From positions 1-24,732 of the forward strand of contig LWCA01000522.1 in the NCBI GenBank assembly GCA_001642005.1: DNA of 24,732 bases, read 5' to 3'. The notes under the pieces are model-generated. The model worked only from the letters and a program-made list of their open reading frames with translations, was not told the origin of the DNA and searched no databases. Position numbers and translations under genes: made by a program. Origin of the DNA: Intoshia linei (Eukaryota; Orthonectida; Rhopaluridae). Below, one piece after another: positions 1 to 10,964 of this stretch. Position 1 is the first letter of the stretch; each line of letters opens with the position of its first letter.

Positions 1-884
1 AGATCCTTCCACTTTGTAAAAGATGATATTTTTATCAGTAAAATTGTTAAATATCATTGGGAAATTTCCAGATACAATAATATTATGACAAACAAAAATA
101 GATTCACAACATTTATATTTTCTGTACACAATTATTGTCAAACACAATCAATGATTAAGTGACGACTTTACGGTCAAAAAAATATTTTAGTATTCATATA
201 TTTTTTTTCCGAAATATTTTATTAAAACAAAAAATGAGAAATAATTAACGGTCCGAAAATTAAAAAAAATTAGATTATTTTGATAGAGCTTATTCCAGCT
301 GATATAAATATAAAAGTTTAACTCGACAAATCTATGCATTCCCGATGAAAAAAAATTTTTAATATATTATAATATATATAATATGATAATTATAAACCAA
401 TATTTTGCAAATATTTCGATTAACATAAAATACTAATTGAAAATGTAAATATTGATCTTACAATTTCAAAAAAAATGTGCATTGAACGCATACAAATTTT
501 CAATAAAGAAATATGGGTCAAAATCTATATAATTTATTTCTTCGGAATGATTTTTCATTGCTACGCAATTTTTAAATTTCAAATTTTCATTTTCCAAACA
601 TTTTGAACAACATCTAAGGTAACGAATTTATAAAAGTTTTGATACTAACTTAATTTGAACATGCTAAAAAAAAATTTCAAAATTTCAAAAAAATAAATTA
701 AAAAAATGGGATTATAATTGTTTTTAAAATTCTATACGCAAATGTTAACAAAACAAAATTAAGATGGAATAATTCACTTTAAAGTAAAAAGTAATGTGAT
801 ATGACAGTTCTATTTGAAACAAATTTGGGAACCACTCTTTTAAAGTATGGATAATAGTGAATAGTAGGATTTGTAAGTTAAATT
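1..884. other. Gene-free AT-rich stretch containing repeat copy A
   Basis: I see no coding region that I can support here. Positions about 190-500 resemble positions about 4195-4480 in the same orientation and are listed separately as a dispersed repeat. Near 821-836 the sequence GGGAACCACTC looks like the right-hand end of a hAT-type element (the inverse of a GTGGTTCCC start), but no matching left end or target duplication was found, so it is not annotated as an element. Confidence 0.5.
190..500 (+). repeat. Dispersed repeat, copy A
   Basis: This stretch is a diverged copy of positions about 4195-4480. Shared landmarks come in the same order: ATAATTAACGGTCC, then a run of A with AATTAAAAAAA, then TATTCCA(G/C)(C/T)TGATATA, then CCAATATTTTGCAAA or CCAATATTTTCAAA, then GTAAATATT followed by a T/CCTTACAATTT-like block, then CAATAAAG or AAATAAAG. 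The level of similarity is that of an old transposon relic rather than a recent duplication. It has no recognisable coding content. Confidence 0.65.
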
Positions 885-1160
885 TTTTACGTTAATTTAA
901 TTTTTTGGTATAATAAAAAAGTGCCCTCGGCAGAGCTAGGTGCTGTTTGTACGTAGTACAAAACTGCCAAGCTAGTCAATATATAATCTATATTGTAGAT
1001 TAAGAGCACTAAGGACAATTGGTCTTTTTGACCCGTAAGATGTGAGTTTAGAAGGTTTAAATTTATTTTGCTAACACCCGGAAAAAACTGTAATTGAAAT
1101 GTGGACTTTATAAAATTATAAGATGGGTAGTTAATTGAATAAAGTGGAACACACACACAA
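885..1160. other. Locally GC-richer segment, unidentified
   Basis: Positions about 920-1080 are visibly less AT-rich than the surroundings (for example GTGCCCTCGGCAGAGCTAGG). The minus strand is open for 89 codons here, but the translation shows no domain, signal peptide or motif that I recognise. It could be a fragment of an old mobile element. I do not claim a gene. Confidence 0.3.
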
Positions 1161-1266
1161 ACAAAAATCGCGTAGCATATTATATAAGGATTTCAGGTGA
1201 ATTTTACCAATATTGCAAAGTATTGTAATAAATATAAATATGATAATAAAGTTGTTTTACTTTTAG

Positions 1267-1410
1267 TAATTCGCTGGATAAAAGTGAATTATTCCTTTTA
1301 GGGTTGATAACACTGAATTTATTCATTTAAGGTTGGTAAAAGTGAATTATTCCTTTTAAGTTTAGTAAAACTGGATTTTTCCCTTAAGGGTTGGTAAATT
1401 TTGATTTTTA
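1267..1410 (+). repeat. 29-bp minisatellite, array 1
   Basis: About five units repeat with a spacing of 29 bp: the TTGGTA-like start recurs at 1274, 1304, 1333, 1362 and 1391. A unit reads roughly TTGGTAAAAcTGgATTTTT followed by CCcTTAAGGG. The same unit builds the arrays near 20935-21290 and, inverted, near 23777-24140. Confidence 0.85.
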
Positions 1411-1429
1411 GTAAAAATGGTTGGATTTA

Positions 1430-3378
1430 AGTAGACTTTCTTTTTTAATTATAAAAAGGGTACTTTAAGTTTTTTAAATAAATGGTGGTCATAGGCAGAC
1501 AGACGCACATTTTTAGATTTTTACTTTATGTTAGTATGTAACATTAATTATCCACAATAAATATGCAATCCCTGTAATGTCTCTTTAAACATAAATGTGA
1601 ATACCTCATATTTAAATTGTTTATTTTAGTGATTAAAATTGCAAAAATAACAATTTTAAAGACATTAATATCAATGAATATTTTCAATAGAAGGGTGATT
1701 ATACTGGAGGTTGTTCTTCTTTTAATTCATTGATATTTATGCTACATCTAAATGTAACCTTTGTGATTAATTTTATTTAAAAAGAAAATCATTTCTTTAA
1801 ACCAGGTAAAATTAGAATATAATAAGCTCTTGTATTGAGTGCAAGTCAGAATTTGTGACATAATATATTGAAATACATAAATATTTGTACAATACACAAG
1901 GTATATTTTACATGGAATAATTATCTTTTGTAAAATTTTAACATGTAGGATATCTGAATAAAGGTTTTGCAGACTGCAACTTATTTATAGTTACACATTT
2001 ATTGCGTAATGTCAAAATGCTGTATTGGCCACTTGTACTGTATATATATAGATTTATTGGTTAAACTACAGAATTAGGTAATATTAAATGATACATTTAA
2101 TAGTTTGCATATCTACGACAAATTTAGTCTTTTTATATAAAACTATAGAATTATTGATTTCCATAAAAAACCATTTACATTTTGCTTATTTAATATTGAA
2201 TCTACAATTTGTCATCTTATATTTCACTTTTTGTTCACGATTATATTTTTTCAGGTAATCTTTTAAATTTTAGTTATTTTAATCGTATGTAAATTAATTT
2301 TAACATTTATTAATCTTTTGTTTTGTTAATTGTTATGTTGTAAAATATAAAAGTTTTATTTATTACATACACTCCAATATCGTAAATATTGATGCGTAAT
2401 CATTACTAATGATCATTATGTATCCGTTTATTTATATGTATAACCATTTAAAACTACATCAATGGTCACCGTATTTTTTATATTACGTATGTGTATATTT
2501 ATCGTAGGTATTTGTATAGTTAAATTGTGACGTACTTGTACTTGAATGTATTTCTAAATCTACCGATTGTAAATGATGTCATAAAATGTGTGCAATAGAT
2601 AGATAGATCAAAAATTTTTATTAATATTTAAATACATATATAGTACATATGTAAACCATTTAAAGCTTTTTATCATTATATCCATCTAATTGAGTTACTT
2701 CATTTCCGACTTTATGACGTAAATTTGAATTAAGATACAAAGTAGATTACCATTACATCAATTTTGTTTAAATTCATAATATTCAATATGTATTAATATT
2801 TACATAATACATGTATGTATGCTATTTCATATTTTTTGTATATGAAATAATAATTTGGTTAGTTGGTTATTCTGAGTCAAAGTTTTATATAAATAACGCG
2901 AATATCGAAAATTTGGTAAAATGTAAATTTCATCCAGATTCAAATGAAAATAAAGATACAAGTTCCGATTCGGAATTTCCGAACTGTGAAAAAATGGTTT
3001 AATTTTACTAATATTTTCATGGTAGAAACAGAAAAGTTGTTTATTATCTCGAGTATACGTAAATAATGCGTAAAAGCAATTCTACTAATGTAAAATGAGT
3101 CAATAATCTTTATCTGTGTTAATCCTTTTAAAAATATTAACATTATTTTTATAAATTAACTCTTTCAATTTTGGTTCACAAAACTCAATGAATGGTATAA
3201 TTTTAACTCAATTTAAAATCACGTTTTCTATGACTATAATTATTACTATATTGTTATTTTTGATTTATTCTTGGTTAAATCTCTTTTATTATAAATTATA
3301 ATAATATATATTTAATTATAATATATAATTAGTTAATTAATAATTTATAATTAATTTATAATTAGCTAGCATTTATAA
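1430..3378. other. Gene-free AT-rich stretch
   Basis: I see no supportable gene, RNA or transposon in these roughly 1.9 kb. Short open frames around 2811-3143 lie on both strands, overlap, and show no domain. Positions about 3285-3370 are an almost pure A/T tract made of repeated TTATAATTA-like words, which can fold on themselves but carry no other signal. Confidence 0.5.
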
Positions 3379-3893
3379 CATGGGTTCTTTATGAAATTAA
3401 AAAGTGTAACTACGGTAACAAAAAATTGTTAGATGAAATGTCCTTGAATTAGAAAAAAAATGTGATTTGTCCGATTTATCAATATTATTTATTTTAGTGA
3501 ATTCATAACGAATGTAATGTAATCATCACTCTATTTTTTTTTATGTTTTCGTATGTAGCATTGTTATTCATTTATATACATTCTCTATTCTGTTGCTATT
3601 CAAGAAAGTTATATTTGATTTGTAACTTTATTGTCTATTCACGTCTTAACTTAATTATTTAAATTTAAATTTTCTTATTCTTTGATTTTAAAATACTATA
3701 TTACACTGTATGTTAATATTTACATATTTAAAAATATAAAATAAATAAACAGAATTTGACATTAATTCAACTTTATTTTCGAATCTTCATTCAAGATTAA
3801 AAAATATAGCTGTAAAATGATTTTTATTAAAAAAATTTTTGGAACCCATACCACCCAAAAAAACTGATTTGGCACCCCAAGTAAGAACCCATG
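3379..3893. mobile_element. Non-autonomous hAT-like element (MITE)
   Basis: The left end reads CATGGGTTCTTT and the right end AAGAACCCATG, giving perfect 11-bp terminal inverted repeats. The flanks carry an 8-bp target duplication with one mismatch: ATTTATAA at 3371-3378 and ATTTAAAA at 3894-3901. Ends beginning CA with GGTTCTT-like sequence and 8-bp duplications are characteristic of the hAT superfamily. The 515-bp interior has no transposase frame, so it would have depended on an enzyme supplied from elsewhere. The hAT assignment is inferred from the ends alone. Confidence 0.75.
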
Positions 3894-4068
3894 ATTTAAA
3901 ATGTCACTTTATGCGTGTTACAATTTTTTAATGTCGGACACATATCCTAAGTTAGGATTCCTAACTTGCATAAAGTAATATATTTAAAAATGTCTGAATT
4001 TATTTATTTTTTACCGTTTATTTAAGAAGTTAATAGACGTAAAGTTATATGAATATCCATTTCTAGCA

Positions 4069-5010
4069 TAGTTTTTCAAGGGTGAAGTTTTATCGCAAAT
4101 TTATTATAATTTTCATAAATTTAGTTTTTCAAGGTCAAATACCCCAATTATTTTTATTTTATAAAATCAAGATAGTCCTAGATTCTAGTATTTAAAAAAA
4201 ATTTTTTTTTATTTCGAAACTATCTTATTAATATTTAAAACAAAACATTTGAAATAATTAACGGTCCAACAATTAAAAAAAATAAATATTCTGATACAGC
4301 GTATTCCACTTGATATAGATACAAAATTGCAATCCAGTGAAAAGTAACATTTAATATATTATCAACCAATATTTTCAAATTTTAGATTAAAATCAAAAAT
4401 TAATATGTAAATATTCATCCTACAATTTTCAACAAAAATGATCTGAACGTTTCCACATTTTAAATAAAGACGGATCACTAAATTACTTATTAAATTTTCA
4501 CGGACCCTATATCAAAATTTTTTAATTAAGCATCAAGTGTGTATGTGGTAAATTCAACATAAATTACACTAAATATATGCTTACAAATGTGCCAAAATCT
4601 TCCAAAAAAAAATGAAAAATTATTTTAATTTGATGAAAATTTTCGATATTTAAACCCGCATTTAAATATATTTTATTGCATCCCTATTTGCCAAAATCAG
4701 AAATTCAAAATTATTGGCAATTTTACATTTTGTCTGTTTTGTAGTTTCTCAATTTTAGGGTTATTTATAACTTTACATTTTTTCAATATAGCTCATTAAA
4801 TTTCACCTATTATTCGCAAATCGTAATTTTTGTTAATTTTGAAAAATTGTTATCGAATCATGGCGAGGTTTTGTATGAAAATTATACCAAGTAACATTTT
4901 TTGACCAAATAACGGAGTCGTATGTTTTTTTAATTTGTTTTGTTAAGAGGTTAAAAATTTTTTTAATTACGTCCAAGGACGCCATATGAAAAAAATGTTG
5001 AGAAACACAG
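4069..5010. mobile_element. Possible hAT-like non-autonomous element, diverged
   Basis: The right end, AAAAATGTTGAGAAACACAG, resembles a classic hAT end (inverse of CTGTGTTTCTCAAC). The candidate left end is TAGTTTTTCAAGGG at 4069, a poor match to it. The flanking octamers are TTCTAGCA (4061-4068) and CTCTAACA (5011-5018), agreeing at six of eight positions. The interior contains repeat copy B and no coding frame. The right end is convincing. The left boundary is less so and could be coincidence in sequence this AT-rich. Confidence 0.4.
4195..4480 (+). repeat. Dispersed repeat, copy B
   Basis: This is the partner of the repeat at about 190-500, in the same orientation. It shares ATAATTAACGGTCC (near 4253), the adjacent poly-A stretch, a TATTCCACTTGATATAGATA block, CCAATATTTT and a GTAAATATT block. 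It lies inside the possible element 4069-5010, which suggests that both copies derive from one transposon family. Confidence 0.65.
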
Positions 5011-6365
5011 CTCTAACAAATTCAAGTTGCATGATTCAACTGGGTAGAGGAGAGAAGAATAGATGACCTTAGAATATTAAGCGAGCTTTGATTTTATAAC
5101 TCATTTTCTAAATCTTTAATTATAATGGTTAAATTTAAAATTAAAGTTAACATTGTAAATTCAATTTATCATATCGGTCATTATTTCCAAATTAGGTGAG
5201 CTGAATATTTTGAAATTTTTTTTTAAACAAGTTTTCCTAAACATCAGAATAGTGATTATTTAAATAATGGCATATATTAAAAAAATTCATGTTTAAAAGT
5301 TTCATTTCATGCCAATACACTCAAATCACTACAGTGATTTCGATTAGAATAGTATACAATTCTGCATCTTTAAACAATTACAAAATGTTTCGTATAAAAT
5401 TATTTCAAATGGGGTACTATATTGTTTTATCCTGCATGGGTGACGTCGAACATCCGTTATTATGAAAATTAATTTAACATGTAAATTAAATTTTAATTCA
5501 ATAAAATTCCAATATTAGTCGGATTTAATCCAAATCAACATTAATCCTCATGTATGATTTGAAATATTTCAGTAAATTCTGTCATTCAAATTTGATTTGT
5601 ATAATTATAATAATGCATTTTTTGACGAGCCGTATAATTTTAAAAGTGTTTTATATTTTTATTGTAGTACACATGTATTTTTATTTGAAATTGATAGCTA
5701 TCAAAATATTAAAATACAATTTTATTCTATCACAAAAAAGGTTTATATAAAAATTAATATGTAGAAATTGCGGTGAACACACTTCTATTATCTCCAAATC
5801 TGAGTCAATTAGTCTTTAGGAAATGGCTAGGGTTATATGACGCTATGCATCGTTTTTGTAATTTTTTTAGAAACCTAGTTTTCATTTTTAGGTTTTGGTT
5901 TTAAGTTTAAGTTTGCTAGTTTCGGTTCTGTAAGTCGGGTTGGATTACTTTTTATGAATTGAAGGGTAAGAGAGCTAACTTTACTTTTCTTTAAAATCTA
6001 CAATCTAAAATTTGATTTAATACCGAAAGAAATTTTAAATTATTCAACATTTAAATATATTTTTTTACTAGAAAAAAAATTTTTATGAAAAATTCTATAA
6101 TAGCCTGTAATTTCAACTAAAATGTCTTAATTTCGTACTACATGTAAATCTAAGTCGTATAGATTTTTTCAAACAAAATTTTTATTACTCTTTAGGGAGT
6201 TAACGGCAGTGTTATTATATTATTATTAACTTAATTGTATATTTTATCATGCATTTCTTACTTTAATTCAATTAAATGTACATTATCAAGCTTCATGTTT
6301 GAATGTTTGCCTTTCCATCAATACAGTGTATACTTAAATATAGTATACATACCTAGTAACTAGGG
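5011..6365. other. Gene-free AT-rich stretch
   Basis: I find no gene in these roughly 1.3 kb. A 66-codon open frame near 5550-5750 is hydrophobic, but its composition is only what AT-rich DNA gives by chance. Positions about 5323-5341 hold a short palindrome (AAATCACT, AC, AGTGATTT). Positions about 5870-5960 are strikingly G/T-rich on the plus strand (GGTTTTGGTTTTAAG and similar), with no further structure that I can name. Confidence 0.5.
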
Positions 6366-6761
6366 TAGTGATGCTTAACCGATGCCTCGCGGGGGAACTG
6401 GTCCGCCATGAGTAGAGTTCAGATGCGCTGCATTAATTTAATTTTGCGTTTATTTTATAAATTTTTAAAAATGAGTGTCAAACTTTTACATTTAGAATTC
6501 ATAGATGAAATCTTGGAAGTTAATATAATTTATATATGTGTATTTGTATCATTAATGTATTGGTGAACACCAAAAATATCAACATTTCATGATACATCAA
6601 ATGTTCTTGACTAAATCTACATTAACCAAATATAAGTATTTTTGTATTATTATGATTTTTACATTTATCGTTGTTAATCTTTGCATATTTTCGAAAATCA
6701 ATGTTTTTTTCTTACCAAAATTTAAGGTGAGCCCTGAAGTAACAAAGGTTAAGAAACACTG
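6366..6761. mobile_element. Non-autonomous hAT-like element (MITE)
   Basis: The left end is TAGTGATGCTTAACC. The right end is GGTTAAGAAACACTG, the inverse of CAGTGTTTCTTAACC, a textbook hAT terminus. The two ends agree at 12 of 15 positions. The target duplication is 8 bp with one mismatch: AACTAGGG at 6358-6365 and AACTAGTG at 6762-6769. The 396-bp element has a less AT-rich left part (GCCTCGCGGGGG), which stands out from its surroundings. It has no transposase frame. The ends differ from those of the other hAT-like elements here, so it represents a different subfamily. Confidence 0.8.
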
Positions 6762-6989
6762 AACTAGTGTGTCACACGTATTCAAGAATCAAGGGCGATT
6801 AGATCGCATCTAGTTTATTTTCGTGTAAAATGAGATGGTGTAGCGTGACTTTTGTCACAAGGTTTGCGGGAATAGTTCCTTGGTAACATATTTTAAAATA
6901 CAATTAATACCGAAATATAAAGAAAAGTCTATAAAATGTCATCATTAGATGATGTTGTTCATTTGATCGTAAAATTCATTTATAATGAC

Positions 6990-7510
6990 TATAAAACAGT
7001 GTTTTTTTCCGGGTTATTATTCAGCAACATGGCAAACCTCGAAAGAGTTTTTGTGCTTAAATGTGGTCGGGCATTGTCCTGTTGAAAAATAAATCAGGAC
7101 GCGATGTTTTTCAAGTCATCAAATACATCATCTAATAATATCCAAATATATGAATCACTATTTACCGTAAACGTGAACGTATGGTCTAACTTTCTAATAA
7201 TAATAGTCCCACAGCACGTTAAGCATCTCAAATCATGATGGAACCACTGGAAAATGCTATGTTTCTGAATTTTATTGGATCCACGATATAACATTATCAC
7301 ATCCATCAAAAGAAAATCTGCATTCATTAGAATTATTAATTAATTATTTTTAATGTATTCATCCTGTAAGAATATAGGTTACAAGCAAAATTTATGCGTT
7401 TATTCTTCGGTGTTTTTTTAAAATTAGTTTTTGACTTGAATGTTTAAAGATTAGACCACTATCCTTGAGGACTCGACAAATAGTATATTTTGATGGGGTA
7501 TTTCGCATAC
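6990..7510 (-). pseudogene. Tc1/mariner-family transposase relic
   Basis: Read on the minus strand, several separated pieces of a Tc1/mariner (IS630 superfamily) DDE transposase appear in the right order but in different frames. First comes an N-terminal helix-turn-helix-like piece, SKYTICRVLKDSGLIFKH, at about 7436-7493. Next is FSFDGCDNVISW near 7275-7310, corresponding to the 'F.(D)G..' block around the first catalytic Asp. Then comes VNSDSYIWIL at about 7130-7160, and finally FIFQQDNARPH at 7061-7093, the highly characteristic second-Asp block. In-frame stops (for example just before FIFQQDNARPH) and frameshifts break it, so no functional enzyme is made. I did not find convincing inverted ends around it. 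The family assignment rests on the FQQDNARPH block and the order of the pieces. Confidence 0.8.
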
Positions 7511-7520
7511 GGTGAACTAT

Positions 7521-10500
7521 TGATGATGATGATGATGTGACTATTTTCCAGAACTTTGAACTCTAAAAATTGCGTTTTCAATGTGTTTTTTAATAATTCT
7601 TTATTTCTGGACGGTTGTACTTCGTTTCGACTTGATCGACCTATTCAGATTTGAAATAATATATACAGTTTTAAGAGAAGTTGTAGTTTTTTGCCATTTT
7701 AATTTTTTTCAATATCCTTCTGTAAATTGTCTTCAATTAATATTGGAAATAGTCATCTGTCGATTATTAATCAAGTATATCACATTAATTTAAAATTTAG
7801 TGTCAATTTATTACCTCTTTTATTGTTTTACAAACTTGTTGAGATTTTTATAGTTTCTCAAATTTATAAAAATTAAATATTTACGAATATATTCGATATT
7901 TTTTTAAATTTTTTTTCCAATGACGGATTTTGGAAATTTTCATCATACAAAAAAAATTCAGAAACTTACATGTTCATCTAAAAGACTACTTTATAACAAT
8001 TGAAAAATTGCTGAGAGAAATATATTATATTATTATTGTATATGATATTCTTTTAAATGTATCCTTAAATCATTTGTTTGAGGTTTTTACAATAATTGAT
8101 TATGAAACAAAATTACCTCTATTAGATTTAAAGGATTTTAAATATTTCTAAAACATTTAAATTTTCTTCATTGATTTGCTCATTTCATAAGGTGAACCTC
8201 AATAATTTGTAATATAACCTGCATATCTTAATCCATTTATTAGTAGCCTCCTCAAATTTGACTATGTTATAAATTGATATATTGTTGCTTGGAGATAGAA
8301 AATGGTACCAATCGTATCATTACCAAGTTATAAAGGACACAACAATATAAAAGTTGTGTTCGCGATCGCACAAAGTTTGGAAAGCTTCTTATAATTAATA
8401 AGATTTAAAGAATAATATTTATTAAGACTTTTATAAAAGATAAATTAGATATGCAGAATTGGTTAGATTTTCTTAAAAATTAGACAAAATTGTAAATGTA
8501 TTTTATTATAATAAAATACATGATATCAATTTACTCAAATCATTCTATTTTATTCCAGTTACTCAGTTTATGTAATACATGTTGATATTCAATATATATT
8601 ATGTATTAATTAACCAATAATAATAATAACCCATATATTACATTCCCATTAGTATATCCAATCATCACGAGAACGTGATGTACGAATTTGTATATATTTC
8701 ATTTCATATGTTTCAAATTAATTCAAGTACATTCTAAATACACAAGTCAATTGAAAAACACACTAACATATTTAAATCATAGTATAAAGGTATTGATCAA
8801 TGAACAATTTATTCTGAATAATTACATTTCTATTACATTTCAAAATCGATAATTTACTTTCAGATTGTTTTTAATCGATATTTCAAAAATAAATACGCAA
8901 ATATCTACAATGTATATGGAAAAATTGAATATTTGTTACACACTTTTGACATCAAAGGGCTTGTAGAAAGGTATGATCAATGAACATAATCATGCACTAC
9001 GGCCTAAAATTATTGTTTATTTGCTGCACTATTTTTACTAATATACAAAAATCTTACCGGTGCTAATTCTGACTTTACAATGTAGAGTCTACATCCTGGT
9101 TATTCGTAAAACCACATATTAAAAAACCAATACAGTTATCCAATCACCAACATTAAAAATAACAAATTATTGTTCAAATCGCAAAAAGGTTTTTATTTCA
9201 AAAATAAAAGTTTACTATCGTTTTTATAGTAAATTTCAACATTTTTTTATTTTTTAGAATTTATTTTATGAAGCAAAATTTTATGATGATTTTTAGTATA
9301 ATTTGTAAACCAAAACAACGACAGTCAAGTTTAATTAACCAAAATTTATTGGAAAGTTTAATAAATACCTGTTGGGGTTTTTATTTTTGAATGGAACATT
9401 ATATTTGGGTTGGTGATATGATTTATGGAAATTTTAGATTATTATAAGGTTCTCGGAAAATTTGAGACCCGTTTTACTATGATATTCAATATTATTATGA
9501 TTTTTTCACATTTAAGTTGATTAAACACATTTATATTGCGATTTCGCAGTTGTTGCACATGAATAAAGCAAATGTTATTAACCTTTATCGTATAAAATTT
9601 CTTTGTAAAAGTTGTGTTAACTTACACATAATAACAAAATCAATAAACATTTAGCATTTTTTATTTGTAATTTATATTAACATGTTAATAGTCCATGCAA
9701 TTTGAATTATTATAATTATTTAAATTGGTATACTTAAAAAATGTCCTAATATTTAAAAAAAACTAAAATTATACATTATTGTTAATAACAATGATAATTT
9801 CAAAATATGAGACACATAGTTTATGCATGCAAAATTTATCATTAAAATTTTTATTTATCGAGTCAATTGTGATGAATAAGTGGAGCGTGTCATTTATCAA
9901 TGAAATCAATCAATATTTATTAATTAAAAGTAAATATTGGGTTATTGGTTTATTAATTGTTTGAATGAACAAAAGTACAAAATTCAAGTTGATTTAACGG
10001 TACTCAAACATAACTGAATCTAACGGTATAAGTAAAACAAGTAGGTTCAAATTAAAATTTTGAAATATTATTTATACATTTTGCATTATAGTTTACTGCG
10101 TGAGTAAGTAAAAATCGATAATATAGATTTTTCGAGCCATTCATCTTTAAATAGAATGTTGTTGACATAAATGCATTGTGTTACGTAAAACTACCACTAT
10201 TCAAAAGTTATTTAGAGATTGTCTCATTTTAATATATTATACCTACAACAATGCTTGATATTTGTCGTCTCAATTATGCATTAATATATTGGAAAATATA
10301 AACCGTTAAAATATTGTATAAAATTGTAAACTAATTTCTTACTGAATTATTGACTTGATTATCTTGTATTTTATCATTATCAAAATTTATACAATTAGCT
10401 CTAGCTTTATAGCGACAACTTCTCTGATTGAACTAGAAATCTATTTATTAAATCTCAATTGCCTGAAACAAAATAGGTATAACTGGAAATTATATTGTTG

Positions 10501-10964
10501 TAGAATATAATTGCGTCACTAATGCACAAAAGTAACTGAGAAGATATATTATTCAAATTTATCCAGTTAAATTTTTCATTCAATTATATAACATGTCAAA
10601 AAATTTTATACGATAATTTTTTATTTAATACTTGGATACCGGTAAGTTTTATTATTTTTATAATTTGAATTAATCATTCATTTTAAGTAAACTTTTAACG
10701 TCAACTTGAAATCTACTTGTGGTAATTTTGTATATTATTCACAGCTGGATAGATCAGTTAAATGTCATTTTAATTACAATACTTTAGCAATTTTTACACT
10801 TTTACAATATCACAATTTTAGCATTTTAGATTTTTAGATTTTTACAACTTTTCAATTTTTAACAATTTTCGAGCAATAACAAGTTTGTTAAATCTATTTT
10901 ACATTGTAGACATTTCATATACTAAAATTATTTAGTCGTTTTTCAACATTTATTTTATGTTTAG
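7521..10964. other. Large gene-free AT-rich stretch
   Basis: These roughly 3.4 kb show no gene that I can support. The open frames present (7581-7793, 7930-8151 and 9779-9964, all plus strand) are short, hydrophobic and without motifs. A small (GAT)n run sits near 7520-7538. A 20-bp motif containing GATCAATGAACA occurs twice, at about 8787-8807 and 8967-8987, in the same orientation, with no evident function. The right part lies directly upstream of the Ig gene and probably contains its promoter, but I cannot point to a specific element. Confidence 0.5.

Noticed and set aside
829-844. hAT-like right end GGGAACCACTC with flanking TTTTAAAG
   Set aside because: No matching left terminus or target duplication was found in the window.
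887-1156. Minus-strand 89-codon open frame as a gene
   Set aside because: No recognisable domain, signal peptide or exon structure. It may be part of an old repeat.
3285-3370. A/T palindromic tract as a replication origin or matrix attachment site
   Set aside because: Such tracts are expected by chance in sequence this AT-rich, and nothing specific supports a function.
7930-8151. 73-codon plus-strand open frame
   Set aside because: Its composition is typical of AT-rich non-coding DNA and no motif or splice continuation was found.
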